28,968 nucleotides of DNA from JABMPX01 sp964649795 (GCA_964649795.1 CAZYQY010000007.1:1-28968), one strand, 5' to 3'. Shown: positions 1 to 8,249, counted from the stretch's first letter. Notes: generated by a model not told the origin, from the sequence alone. Numbers and translations are program-made.

Positions 1-644
1 AAAAAGAAACCTATTGCCAAGCCAAGAGAAAAATATTGCTGGTATGATTGACTATGCCTATTAATTTCATGATTAATTGTCTGATAAAAATCATTTTTGA
101 ATTCATCGTTTATTATAAAAGGAATATCAATCTGTTTTTCAAAAATGCTAATTACTGGCCCAATAACCTTGTCGAATAAAACACGGGGGATTTGAATTTC
201 ATTATCTTCTTGCAAAGCTAAAGGAGAAAAATAGTAAGCTGCGGCAATTATTAAACACAAACCAGTCAAAACTGTTGGCAATCCCCTTTTAAGAATTCTT
301 CTTACCTCAATTTTAATTCTAATCTCTTTCTCATTAATTGCCATACAGGAACCAAAAACAAAAAGCAATAAGGCGATTAAAATAACTGCTAAATATTCTA
401 ATCTAAAGCCAAAAGAAAAGAAAAAACAAATTAAAATAATTGCTATATTGGTAAATAAGATTGCTTTTGATTTTGTTATTAACCAACCTAATCCTAAAAA
501 AATAAGCAAAATTAAAAAGCCGCTGCTTGGCCAAATCCAATTCCCTTTTTCAAATAAAACTCCTTTTAGGCCAATCCAGACAAATGCAGCAACAAAAGTA
601 GTTAAACCCAAAATAACTGATTGTGTAATGCGGTTTCTATACAT
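1..644 (-). CDS. Partial multi-pass membrane protein, unknown function (3' end outside window)
   Basis: The frame opens with ATG at 644 and runs off the left edge without a stop, giving about 214 visible residues. The start (MYRNRITQSVILGL) leads into several hydrophobic segments: about residues 8-25, 35-55, 60-95 in two passes, and 125-145. A soluble, charged stretch follows, with sequence such as IPRVLFDKVIGPVISIFEKQ, and a further hydrophobic segment begins at the edge. I recognise no family. It starts 19 bp after the stop of the glycosyltransferase at 664-1779 and is the last visible gene of the polysaccharide operon, so a role in export or assembly of a surface polymer is possible. That is inferred from position only. 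No clear Shine-Dalgarno site precedes it. The frame is well supported; the function is not. Confidence 0.7.
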   Translation of the reverse strand, partial: MYRNRITQSVILGLTTFVAAFVWIGLKGVLFEKGNWIWPSSGFLILLIFLGLGWLITKSKAILFTNIAIILICFFFSFGFRLEYLAVILIALLLFVFGSCMAINEKEIRIKIEVRRILKRGLPTVLTGLCLIIAAAYYFSPLALQEDNEIQIPRVLFDKVIGPVISIFEKQIDIPFIINDEFKNDFYQTINHEINRHSQSYQQYFSLGLAIGFF

Positions 645-663
645 TTTTAAATTCTACCACAAT

Positions 664-1779
664 CTAAATATATCTCAAAATTGTTCTTTCCACAGCTTTA
701 TCCCAATTATAGTTTTCTCTGGCGTAATCTTTAAGTTTTTTAGCCCTTTGATAAACTATTTGGGAATTTTTTAAAAGAAATTCTATTTTTTCTTTCAGGT
801 TCTTTATATTTTTATTTTCAAAGAAAAAAGGCAAATCCTCAAACATTTTTTGGTGAATATCAATATCTGAAAGCAAAAGCGTTTTATTGAAACTAGCCGC
901 TTCTAAAACTGTGAAAGGGAGGCCTTCTTGTTCTGAAGGATTAACGAAAAAATACGCATTGCTAAAAAGCTCTTTTAATGCTTTTCCGTGCTGGGTGCCT
1001 AAAAATAATATTCTTGAATCATTTTTAGCCATTTCTTTAAGTTTCTTTTCGTATTCTTCAGTATAAAAACATGGGCCAACAATAACTAATTTCTTGTCTG
1101 TTTTAATCTTTTTAAAAGCTTCAATCAAATAATGAATGCCTTTGTGCTTAATTAAACGGCTGACCACTAAAAGATAATTATCTTTTTCAAGGTCCCATTT
1201 TTTTATAATTTCAGCTGAAATATATTTTTCTTGACTAACTCCATGAGGAATAAAATTTGTTTTGCGATTGTATTTTTTCTTAATATATTCCTGTATTTCC
1301 AGAGAAACTGGAATAACTTCATCAGCTAAATAGCAGCCAATCATTTCACCTATTTTCAAAGATAATTGCGCAAACCCGCCCCATTTCTTATGGAAATAAT
1401 CTCGGCAATGAAAAGTAAAAACAACTTTAGTCCTTGGACTAAAAAATTTAGGTATCCAAACGCACAATGCAGGTCCAATGCCATGATAATGAATAACATC
1501 CGGCTTAATTTTAAAGATAGCATGCCAGCTAGCTAAAAAAGTATGGCTAATAGCGTCTAAATGTTTTGTTTTCAAACTTGTCAAATGAACAACATTTACT
1601 TTTTTGTACTTTTTTATTCTTTTAGGAGTGTAATAAGAACGGGCATAAACAAAAACTTGATATGGTGAGCCTGTTGAATCCATTCTTTGAGCTAAATTAC
1701 AAGAAACTTCCTCCACATGACGCTCTATACCTCCAAAAAGCGTTGGTATTCCTTTTTGACCAATCATTACTATCTTCAT
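664..1779 (-). CDS. Glycosyltransferase family 4 (GT-B fold)
   Basis: This 371-residue protein has the two-domain layout of GT4 retaining glycosyltransferases, which move a sugar from a nucleotide donor to a growing glycan. The N-terminal Rossmann domain opens with MKIVMIGQKGIPTLFGGIER, whose glycine-rich loop is typical of acceptor-side domains. The C-terminal donor domain (from about residue 200) has VVSRLIKHKGIHYLIEAF and the EX7E motif at E285/E293 within EQEGLPFTVLEAA. No signal peptide or membrane segment is seen, so it probably works at the cytoplasmic membrane face. Its ATG overlaps the TGA stop of the DUF4012 gene by four bases (ATGA), which suggests translational coupling. Sugar and acceptor cannot be assigned from sequence. 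Confidence 0.93.
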   Translation of the reverse strand: MKIVMIGQKGIPTLFGGIERHVEEVSCNLAQRMDSTGSPYQVFVYARSYYTPKRIKKYKKVNVVHLTSLKTKHLDAISHTFLASWHAIFKIKPDVIHYHGIGPALCVWIPKFFSPRTKVVFTFHCRDYFHKKWGGFAQLSLKIGEMIGCYLADEVIPVSLEIQEYIKKKYNRKTNFIPHGVSQEKYISAEIIKKWDLEKDNYLLVVSRLIKHKGIHYLIEAFKKIKTDKKLVIVGPCFYTEEYEKKLKEMAKNDSRILFLGTQHGKALKELFSNAYFFVNPSEQEGLPFTVLEAASFNKTLLLSDIDIHQKMFEDLPFFFENKNIKNLKEKIEFLLKNSQIVYQRAKKLKDYARENYNWDKAVERTILRYI

Positions 1780-3146
1780 TTAACAAGAAAGATTTCCTCC
1801 AGGTAATCTTTTTCAATAATATTTTCCTTAATATATTCTTTCTGATTAATATCTTTCAGGATTAACTTAAAAGGAATGCTGTCTATGCCTGACTGCTTCT
1901 GAACTAAAATCCTATAATCATTCTTTTGTCCTATTCTTTCTGGTAAAAGATAAGTAAACTCAATTATCTTTTCTTGCCCAATTGGCACAATTATCAAATT
2001 GCCAAAAACAGTTTTATTCAATTCATCAAGAAATTCTGTTTCTCTTTCTACTCCTTTTGCTTCTAAAAACCAGCTGCCTTTTGGCGTGTAAATTCTTAAA
2101 TAAGATCGATAGTCATCATTGAACCAGTCTTTATTTTTGCCTTGATGAATAAATTTAATCTTTAAATTGACTAAAGGCCTTATTCCTGTTAAATCAACAT
2201 AATATTCAACTTCTCTTTTAATAAAGGCGCTGCTTTTTTTAGAAGCTAAGTTTGCTTCAACAATCATTAAATAATCACCTTGCTCTGATTGATTAATTAG
2301 ACCAGCCCAGTCAAATTTAACCATAGATCCTTGAAGATCAGCATCTTTAAAGAATACCATAATATTTTTTTTATTCAACTCATTTATGGCAAAATTCTTT
2401 AATTTTACTTGTTCTGAAAAACTATTTTTAACTACTTTTTTAAGTGTTTCTTTTATTAATGCTTTAAAGATTTTTTTCCTTTCCCCTGGATTAATCCCGC
2501 GGTCAACATATCCTTTTTCAACTTCATACTCTAACTCATAAAGAACATCTTCAGCTTTAAATTCTTTTTTGAATTCTTCTAAATAAATTGGGCCAATTAA
2601 TTTTAATAAATTAGGCAGAACCGTTGCATTAATTCCAATAATTCCGTCAAATTTTTCCTGACCGCCTTGGATATGGTAAAAATATTCAACTTGTTTTGCT
2701 GAACTTGGCCAATCCGGAGACCAATTTCCATCTCTCATCTGCCAATTATCTATTTTAAGATAATCTTTTATTGGTTGAGGCGGTTCTGTTTTAATCTTGC
2801 CAAATCCATCAAAAATATTAGTGTCATGGATTTCAAAAAAAGATGACTGGCCGTTTTTTACTTTCAGAATTCCAAAAGTCCCTAAATATCCGCCGCTGGG
2901 CCTTATTTCTAAATTATTTTGGAAAAGGAGCAAATATGTTTTTTCTTTGCCAAAACCAGCTACTTCTGGAATTATTTCCAAAAGAGAAAGCTGTTCAAGC
3001 TTGTCCTTGTCTAATCCTAAATTACTGCTTAAAGAGCTTAGAGAGATTTCTGCAATCCATCCTTTTTGAAAAAACATAAATCCTCCTGCAATAAGCAGGA
3101 TTAAGCATAATCCTATTAAAATTTTAATTGTTTTCGATTCGTTCAT
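1776..3146 (-). CDS. DUF4012 domain protein, membrane-anchored
   Basis: The 456-residue protein starts with one hydrophobic anchor (about residues 7-27) and then has a long predicted extracellular part. The DUF4012 signatures are visible: NNLEIRPSGGYLGTFG at residues 77-92 and MRDGNWSPDWPSSA at 137-150, followed by a region that ends in beta-rich sequence. DUF4012 proteins are found in Gram-positive and CPR genomes beside polysaccharide genes; their biochemical activity is not settled to my knowledge. Here it sits between two GT4 enzymes and overlaps both (23 bp with the upstream gene, 4 bp with the downstream one), which fits a role in attaching or maturing a surface glycan outside the membrane. 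That role is inference; the family call is firm. Confidence 0.9.
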   Translation of the reverse strand: MNESKTIKILIGLCLILLIAGGFMFFQKGWIAEISLSSLSSNLGLDKDKLEQLSLLEIIPEVAGFGKEKTYLLLFQNNLEIRPSGGYLGTFGILKVKNGQSSFFEIHDTNIFDGFGKIKTEPPQPIKDYLKIDNWQMRDGNWSPDWPSSAKQVEYFYHIQGGQEKFDGIIGINATVLPNLLKLIGPIYLEEFKKEFKAEDVLYELEYEVEKGYVDRGINPGERKKIFKALIKETLKKVVKNSFSEQVKLKNFAINELNKKNIMVFFKDADLQGSMVKFDWAGLINQSEQGDYLMIVEANLASKKSSAFIKREVEYYVDLTGIRPLVNLKIKFIHQGKNKDWFNDDYRSYLRIYTPKGSWFLEAKGVERETEFLDELNKTVFGNLIIVPIGQEKIIEFTYLLPERIGQKNDYRILVQKQSGIDSIPFKLILKDINQKEYIKENIIEKDYLEEIFLVK

Positions 3147-4374
3147 AAATTTTAATTAGCTTGCTATAATGCTCTTCTGAATTGCATTTATCCAAAACTT
3201 CTTTTCTAGCCATTTTACCCATCTGAATAAGCTCTTTTTTATAATCATTAGACCAAATAAGCTTTTCTTTTAAATCATCTTTATTGCCTGGTTTGAATAA
3301 TAAGCCTGTTTGTCTATCTTTAATCAATTCTGTTAAGCCGCCATTTTTAGCTGCTATTACTGGTTTTGACAATGCAAAACTTTCTAAAACACTATAAGGA
3401 AAATTTTCCGGCCATAATGAAGGAATTACAATCAGATTAGCATTAGCAATTATTTGTTTCAATTCTTTGCCTTTTTTCTCTCCTAAAAACTCTATTCGTT
3501 CTTCTTTGTCTAAATTTTCTAATTTATTTCTTTCTGGGCCATTGCCAACTATTTTTAATTGCCAATCAGGCAATTGTTCCTTTGTCTCAGAAAATGATTC
3601 TATTAAAAGCTTTACTCCTTTTTCATGACTTAATCTGCCAAAATAAAGAAAATATGGAAGCTTTTTGTCTGACGCGGCAACTCCCTTGCCAAAATCTTTT
3701 TCAACAAAGTTTGGCAAATGGACAATCTTTTCTTTATCTATTCCCCATTCTATAGCTTTTCTTTTCATAAATAAGCTTGGCGATAAAAAGACATCAATTT
3801 TATCTGTTATCTTTAAAAAATCATTTTGGAATCTTGCTTCTAAATAACCGCCCAAGCTTTGAATTAGAGAATTCTTAATGCATTTTTTAGATAAACAAGA
3901 ATTATAATTTTTATTCTTTAAGCAATCATAGCATACCTCTCCATTTGAAAAAAACTTATAATTCGGGCAGAATAACTTGTAATCATGCAAAGTCATAACT
4001 ATTGGAATATTATATTTTTTCAAGACAAAAATTATTGACGGGGAAAAATGAGTAGAAATATTATGTAAATGAGCAACATCTGGCTTTTCTATTTTGATAA
4101 TCTTTTCTAATTTTTTGGCTGCTTCTTTATTCCAGAAGATTCTCTTAGCTTTAAATAATTTTTTGAAAAGACTTTCTTTTTCGCTAAAATCATTGTAATT
4201 AGCAAATAATTCTTGACTAGGAAAAGAAAAATTCTGCGGATGTTTAGTGCTCCAAACAATAACCTGATGTCCTTTATTGGTCAATAATTCGGACAAGTCA
4301 AAGAAGTATCGTTCTGATCCTCCTTTTAAAAAGAAAAATTTATTTATTTGAAGTATTTTCATATGATTTGTCAT
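3124..4374 (-). CDS. Glycosyltransferase family 4 with a cysteine cluster
   Basis: I place the start at ATG 4374, where it overlaps the stop of the radical SAM gene (TAATG). This gives 416 residues beginning MTNHMKILQINKFFFLKGGS; ATG 4362 (MKILQINKFF) is an equally plausible start. The open frame extends upstream to 4500, but those 42 residues are antisense-like filler inside the preceding gene and do not look like a GT4 N-terminus. The protein has an N-terminal GT-B domain and a donor domain with FGRLSHEKGVKLLIESF and the EX7E motif in PENFPYSVLES. Between them lies a Cys-rich insert (CPNYKFF, CYDC, SCLSKKC) seen in many GT4 enzymes and possibly metal-binding or structural. Donor and acceptor are unknown. 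It belongs to the same polysaccharide operon. Confidence 0.9.
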   Translation of the reverse strand: MTNHMKILQINKFFFLKGGSERYFFDLSELLTNKGHQVIVWSTKHPQNFSFPSQELFANYNDFSEKESLFKKLFKAKRIFWNKEAAKKLEKIIKIEKPDVAHLHNISTHFSPSIIFVLKKYNIPIVMTLHDYKLFCPNYKFFSNGEVCYDCLKNKNYNSCLSKKCIKNSLIQSLGGYLEARFQNDFLKITDKIDVFLSPSLFMKRKAIEWGIDKEKIVHLPNFVEKDFGKGVAASDKKLPYFLYFGRLSHEKGVKLLIESFSETKEQLPDWQLKIVGNGPERNKLENLDKEERIEFLGEKKGKELKQIIANANLIVIPSLWPENFPYSVLESFALSKPVIAAKNGGLTELIKDRQTGLLFKPGNKDDLKEKLIWSNDYKKELIQMGKMARKEVLDKCNSEEHYSKLIKIYERIENN

Positions 4375-5450
4375 TATGAACGAGCCAAACGGGCAAAACA
4401 ATTCCGCAATATGCCGCTGGAATTTCTCTTTGTTTCTAAATAGCATTCTATTGGCAATGACAATTTTCTCTTTATAATCCACCAGCCGACTTTTAACCAA
4501 TGCTTTCTCATTGCCTCACGAGCTGTACAAATCATCCAACTATTTGGTCTTTCTCTATCCTTAGCCAAAATTATTTCCTTTGTTTCTAAAGCAAAACTGC
4601 GCCAATTTTTTATTTCTGATAAATTGCCTATTTTTAAATCCCAAACATCTGAAGGATAAATATTGCCAAAAGGGTCAATGAATAAAGAATTTAATCCAGA
4701 ATAATCCCGTAAAACTCTCTTCTTTTTTTTCAAAAATAAAATTAAAGCGTGAGCAAAATATGCTCTAAGCCATTTTTTTGGAGAAAAACTTTTCAATTCC
4801 TTTTCTATTAACCAATTAATCTGGTTTACAGCGTATTTGGTATTTATGATTCCATTGTTTTGTTTTTTGAAATAATGACTAGAATCATGACAAACAGCCA
4901 AACTAAATTCTACGTCTAATTCTTTGCTTAATTGATAAACTCTTTTTAGCTGATTAATATTTTTATCATTTAAAGTAAAAGCAATTTTTAAACTTTTTAT
5001 ATTTAAATTCTTTAAAAGACGGATGCTTTCTAAAACCAAGCTAAATCCGCCTGGGAATCCTCTTAAATTTTCATGAACTTTGCCAAAGCCATCCAGAGAA
5101 ACAGCTATACCAATATCTCTTTTAAATTTAATTATTTCCTGCATCTGCCTTTTGATTGTGCTGGGCAAAAAGCCATTAGTTGAAATAATAATTTTGGCCT
5201 TAGGACATTTTCTGGCAATAATTCGGACAATGTTTGGCAAATCATTTCTTAAAAATGGCTCACCGCCGCTAAGATTGATGTTTCTAATATTCTGTGGTAA
5301 ATTTATATAATCACTGGCTAATAAAGAAAATCTTTCTTTGTTTTGCCAAATATGGCAAAATTGGCAATGGGCATTGCATTGATAAGTCACGGCTAAAATA
5401 ATATCTTTTATTTTATTTTCCTTTTCTAATTTATCCATTTTCATTATCAT
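4374..5450 (-). CDS. Radical SAM protein heading a polysaccharide operon
   Basis: This is a radical SAM enzyme. The CX3CX2C iron-sulfur motif lies in TYQCNAHCQFCHIW (C25, C29, C32 from the start at 5450), followed by NLSGGEPFLRNDL, the SAM-binding GGE motif. The C-terminal part carries LFIDPFGNIYPSDVWDLKIGNLSE, which aligns in form with a SPASM or twitch region, but the usual cysteine after the G-N-I-Y-P stretch is missing, so an auxiliary cluster is doubtful. ATGs at 5450, 5444 and 5438 are all possible starts; the longer frame to 5486 would overlap the divergent ligase gene and is unlikely. A TATAAT lies at 5464-5469 on this strand. The substrate is unknown. Its place upstream of two GT4 genes suggests modification of a sugar, lipid carrier or peptide used in surface assembly. 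Confidence 0.88.
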   Translation of the reverse strand: MIMKMDKLEKENKIKDIILAVTYQCNAHCQFCHIWQNKERFSLLASDYINLPQNIRNINLSGGEPFLRNDLPNIVRIIARKCPKAKIIISTNGFLPSTIKRQMQEIIKFKRDIGIAVSLDGFGKVHENLRGFPGGFSLVLESIRLLKNLNIKSLKIAFTLNDKNINQLKRVYQLSKELDVEFSLAVCHDSSHYFKKQNNGIINTKYAVNQINWLIEKELKSFSPKKWLRAYFAHALILFLKKKKRVLRDYSGLNSLFIDPFGNIYPSDVWDLKIGNLSEIKNWRSFALETKEIILAKDRERPNSWMICTAREAMRKHWLKVGWWIIKRKLSLPIECYLETKRNSSGILRNCFARLARS

Positions 5451-5463
5451 TATTCTACTAAAG

Positions 5464-5469
5464 ATTATA
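5464..5469 (-). promoter_or_regulatory. Possible -10 element for the radical SAM / GT4 operon
   Basis: TATAAT on the minus strand, 13 bp before ATG 5450. No good -35 hexamer is found 16-18 bp upstream (the sequence there reads TATCTT), so this is a weak call. The gap between the divergent starts (5450 and 5474) is only 23 bp, so any promoter must overlap the divergent gene's start region. Confidence 0.4.
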
Positions 5470-5473
5470 GAAA

Positions 5474-6706
5474 ATGTCAATAGCAAAAGATAAAAAAAAT
5501 TTATTCTATTTTATTCTAGCTTTAGTACTGCTAAGGCCTTCTTTAGACATTTTTAGCCAGAAAGAATTTAAAATTCATTCTAGTCTGCCTTATTTAAATC
5601 TTAATATTATTATTGGCGGATTGATCTTTTTAATTTGCTTAATTTTTATTTTAAAAAACTTTAAATCAATCAGATTGATTCCGCTTTTTTATCCTATTGT
5701 ATTCTTTTCAGGATTATTGCTAATTAGTATTTTCTATTCCATGGATGCTTTAATTAGCATTAAAGAATTTATTCGCTTAGCCAGTATTTTCCTTCTTTAT
5801 TTCTTGGCTTATAAGCTTATTAAAGATAGAAAAGACTGGATTGTTTTATTAAAAATTATTTTAATAAGCTATATATTGCCTGGTATTTTTGCTTTAATTC
5901 AGTTAATTGGCGGGTTTGGCCTGCCTGACGACTTTGGCGGATTTAATCGGATTTACGGCACTTTTGCCCATCCTAATCTTTTTGCTTTTTACACTTTCTT
6001 TATTTTAGGCATAGTTATTTCTTTATTGCTGTCTTTATCAGAAACCAAAGATAATAATGCTGTTTTATGGAAAAATTTTAATTTTCATATTTGGATAGCT
6101 GCTGGTTTTTTAGTGCTTTTGCTTTTCACAACTTATAGTCGCAGTGCTTTAGCCTGTCTTTTTATTTTTATTCTGTTTTTTGGCGTTTTAAAATACAGAA
6201 AACTTCTTTTAGCTGGATTATTCTTATTTTTAATCGCATATTTCTTTTCTGATATTTTTCAACAACGTCTCTGGGAATTAATTACCTTGGATCCTTACGG
6301 ATCAGTGGTCTGGCGATTTCGACTTTGGCAAGACATAATTCCAGCTTCTTTATGGCAGCCCTGGTTTGGTTATGGATTAGGCACTTTTAGCAAATTGGTT
6401 GAATTTTATCGCGGTTTTGAATTGGGCAGTTTAGAAGCGCATAATGATTATTTAAAAATATTTGTGGAAAATGGTATTCTGGGATTAATTGCTTATTTCT
6501 GGTTGATTATTGCTTTATTATTAAAACTTTTTAAAATATTCAGAAAAAGCATTGGCCAGGAAAAGGTTTTGGGTCTGGGCATTTTAGTAATTTGCTTAAG
6601 TTTATTCATAGCCAGTTTTTTTGACAATATTTTAAGAACAACAGCTCTTCAATGGAACTTCTGGATTTTATTGGCTGGCTGGATAAAAATTAATATAAAA
6701 AAATAA
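5474..6706 (+). CDS. O-antigen ligase / Wzy-type polymerase family membrane protein
   Basis: This 410-residue protein has roughly eleven hydrophobic segments and the hallmarks of the Wzy_C (O-antigen ligase-like) family: RIYGTFAHPNLFAF (residues 159-172), TYSRSA (220-225) and the large periplasm-side loop with GYGLGTF, then EAHNDYL containing H323, the histidine typical of these enzymes. They join or polymerise undecaprenyl-linked glycans on the outer face of the membrane. A CPR cell is unlikely to have lipid A, so the acceptor is more likely another glycan, an S-layer protein or a lipid; this is inference. It is divergent from the GT4 operon and ends one base before a strong terminator. The start at 5474 has no Shine-Dalgarno site. 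Confidence 0.9.
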   Translation: MSIAKDKKNLFYFILALVLLRPSLDIFSQKEFKIHSSLPYLNLNIIIGGLIFLICLIFILKNFKSIRLIPLFYPIVFFSGLLLISIFYSMDALISIKEFIRLASIFLLYFLAYKLIKDRKDWIVLLKIILISYILPGIFALIQLIGGFGLPDDFGGFNRIYGTFAHPNLFAFYTFFILGIVISLLLSLSETKDNNAVLWKNFNFHIWIAAGFLVLLLFTTYSRSALACLFIFILFFGVLKYRKLLLAGLFLFLIAYFFSDIFQQRLWELITLDPYGSVVWRFRLWQDIIPASLWQPWFGYGLGTFSKLVEFYRGFELGSLEAHNDYLKIFVENGILGLIAYFWLIIALLLKLFKIFRKSIGQEKVLGLGILVICLSLFIASFFDNILRTTALQWNFWILLAGWIKINIKK

Positions 6707-6733
6707 CCCCGTATCTTTTTTTAAGATACGGGG
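6707..6733. terminator. Bidirectional intrinsic terminator between convergent genes
   Basis: An 11-bp perfect stem: CCCCGTATCTT at 6707-6717 pairs with AAGATACGGGG at 6723-6733, around a 5-nt T loop. The plus strand continues TTTGTCT and the minus strand continues TTATTTTTTATATT, so it can stop the ligase gene (stop at 6706) and the convergent secreted-protein gene (stop at 6740). Confidence 0.9.
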
Positions 6734-6739
6734 TTTGTC

Positions 6740-7258
6740 TTACGGTCTTTCCTGGTAAGACGCCGGAACAGGCATCCGGTACTTTTTTTTATTGATATTT
6801 ATCAAGTATTCATAGGCCACTTTGTCGGTGATGCTACTTCTACTATAGACATTTCCATAAAGGTGGAGCCATTTATTAGAAATGACACCTTTTCCCCAAA
6901 CCCGAAGCCAGTACCATTTGCTCCCTGCCGTGACAGAAAAAGAACCAATTAAAGAATCCGAACCTAGCTTGGTTTTCATAGAATAATCATCCATGGGCAC
7001 CAAAATCCATTTTCCCGATTCTTTATCGTACCAGGCATAACTAGCGTATAATCTCCAATCATGGTCTTGCTGCTCTATTGCCAGCGGTATCCTGATTTCG
7101 ATCAAATGCTCTTTTTCACCTGGAGGGGAATCGCCTATGGTATAATCTCCAAATTGCGGTGGAATATCAACCGCAAATGCCTTTCTAGGTAGCACAAACA
7201 ATAAGACAAAGACCAACGCCACTAATAGCACTATCATCCATTTCTGATACTTTTTCAT
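6740..7258 (-). CDS. Secreted protein of unknown function, higher G+C than neighbours
   Basis: The 172-residue product has a clear Sec signal peptide: MKKYQKW, a long hydrophobic core, then RKAFA with likely cleavage before VDIPPQFGDY. The mature part, about 143 residues, is rich in Trp, Tyr and Ser, alternates polar and apolar residues as in a beta-sandwich, and lacks Cys. I recognise no family. The start is fixed by a strong Shine-Dalgarno AGGAGG five bases before ATG, which is unusual in this window. A sampled 60-base line (6901-6960) is about 48 percent G+C, against about 32 percent in a sampled line of the neighbouring ligase gene. It sits 63 bp after the next gene, which has the same leader style, and the two look like one acquired unit. 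It may be a partner of that envelope protein, but nothing shows this directly. Confidence 0.8.
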   Translation of the reverse strand: MKKYQKWMIVLLVALVFVLLFVLPRKAFAVDIPPQFGDYTIGDSPPGEKEHLIEIRIPLAIEQQDHDWRLYASYAWYDKESGKWILVPMDDYSMKTKLGSDSLIGSFSVTAGSKWYWLRVWGKGVISNKWLHLYGNVYSRSSITDKVAYEYLININKKKYRMPVPASYQERP

Positions 7259-7321
7259 TTCTTCCTCCTATTTAATTTTATATGAACAATTAATTAATAC
7301 TATCGCTCGATTAAAATCTTG

Positions 7322-8158
7322 TCAAGATCCAGCTGCCTTAATCAGGCCTATAATATCTACCCAGGCGTTAAACCACTGCCATTGATCTTCTTCTCCGCCT
7401 AAATTCTCCCTGTAATTAAGAAAAGACATTTGAATAATATCTTGGTTATGCCAAGACAGAGTGAATCTTGGCCCAAACTGGACAAAGCTGGGATTCTCTT
7501 CTTTGCCATACTGATGGATAAGCCCAAGATTGAACCCAGGAGTCAGCCGCAGATGTTTTTTTAAGCTAACATCGTAAACTGACTGAATCAGGAATAGTTC
7601 TACGCTGTCATTATCATAAGGATCAGGTGGCAATGGATCATTATTCCAGCTATGCTGGTGATCCTGACTATAAGTCAAGGTTGCCTCAAAGTTTAGTTCT
7701 GTTTTGGGAAACCAATCTTTTCCCGCATCTCGCCTTTGGTAAAAATTACCGTGGGCGGAAATAAGGAAAATGTCGTCTACCTGTTCGCTTTTGTAGAGTT
7801 CTATGCTCCCGTTATTTTCCAATTGGCCAATTCCCAAGTCAAAATCAAAATCTTTATGAAGGCCGATAAATTTGGCCGTCAGTCCAATTGCCTGTTTCTG
7901 CCAATCGTATTGGTAATCCTCATCATTACCATCGCCCGCAGCTCCAAAACCGAAAAAACCTACTCTCAGATTTCCGAACTCAAAAGGTCGATATCTAACC
8001 TTCCCCCAGAAATAACTTCCCTGGGCATCAATATCAACACTCTCGTAATTGCCGCCGCCCAGATACAAATCAAATTCTGAAGTATCTGAAGCAAAAGCTG
8101 AAGAAAAACAAAATATCATTCCTACCATTACTGCCATTACTAAAATTATTCTTTTCAT
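7322..8158 (-). CDS. Secreted protein, possible outer-membrane-type beta-barrel
   Basis: With the start at ATG 8158 (Shine-Dalgarno AAGGAGG six bases upstream) the product is 278 residues, with a typical signal peptide (MKRIILVMAVMVGMIFCF, then SSAFA and SDTSEF). An in-frame TTG at 8197 also follows an AAGGAGG, but that site is the 3' arm of a terminator hairpin and would add residues before the signal peptide. The mature chain shows many short alternating strands ending in aromatics, such as YFWGKVRYRPF, NLRVGFFGFG, FDFDLGIGQL, FGPRFTLSWH and IIQMSFLNYR, with acidic or Gly-rich turns, as in transmembrane beta-barrels. The last residue is Ser, not the Phe common in BamA substrates. G+C is about 47-48 percent in two sampled lines. 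A soluble beta-rich lipoprotein-like fold is an alternative. Confidence 0.75.
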   Translation of the reverse strand: MKRIILVMAVMVGMIFCFSSAFASDTSEFDLYLGGGNYESVDIDAQGSYFWGKVRYRPFEFGNLRVGFFGFGAAGDGNDEDYQYDWQKQAIGLTAKFIGLHKDFDFDLGIGQLENNGSIELYKSEQVDDIFLISAHGNFYQRRDAGKDWFPKTELNFEATLTYSQDHQHSWNNDPLPPDPYDNDSVELFLIQSVYDVSLKKHLRLTPGFNLGLIHQYGKEENPSFVQFGPRFTLSWHNQDIIQMSFLNYRENLGGEEDQWQWFNAWVDIIGLIKAAGS

Positions 8159-8200
8159 TTCTTCCTCCTTTATTAATATTAAATTATTAAAAAACAATTA

Positions 8201-8249
8201 AAACCTCCTTTTTAGATAGAAGAATCATTTCTATCCAAAGAGGAGGTTT
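8201..8249 (-). terminator. Intrinsic terminator overlapping the 3' end of the chain-length gene
   Basis: A nearly continuous hairpin: 8201-8208 pairs with 8242-8249 (AAACCTCC / GGAGGTTT), 8209-8213 pairs with 8237-8241 with one wobble, and 8215-8221 pairs with 8229-8235 (GATAGAA / TTCTATC), with a single mismatch and a 7-nt loop. On the minus strand it is followed by TAATTGTTTTTTAAT. The stem covers the last coding codons and stop of the chain-length gene, and its 3' arm contains the AAGGAGG that precedes the TTG at 8197. Confidence 0.8.

Noticed and set aside
4375..4500. Upstream N-terminal extension of the second GT4 protein
   Set aside because: The 42 extra residues lie wholly in the radical SAM coding region and do not resemble a GT4 start; ATG 4374 or 4362 fits the family.
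5464..5480. TTGACA and TATAAT close together on the minus strand before the radical SAM gene
   Set aside because: They are only 5 bp apart, so they cannot be a -35/-10 pair.
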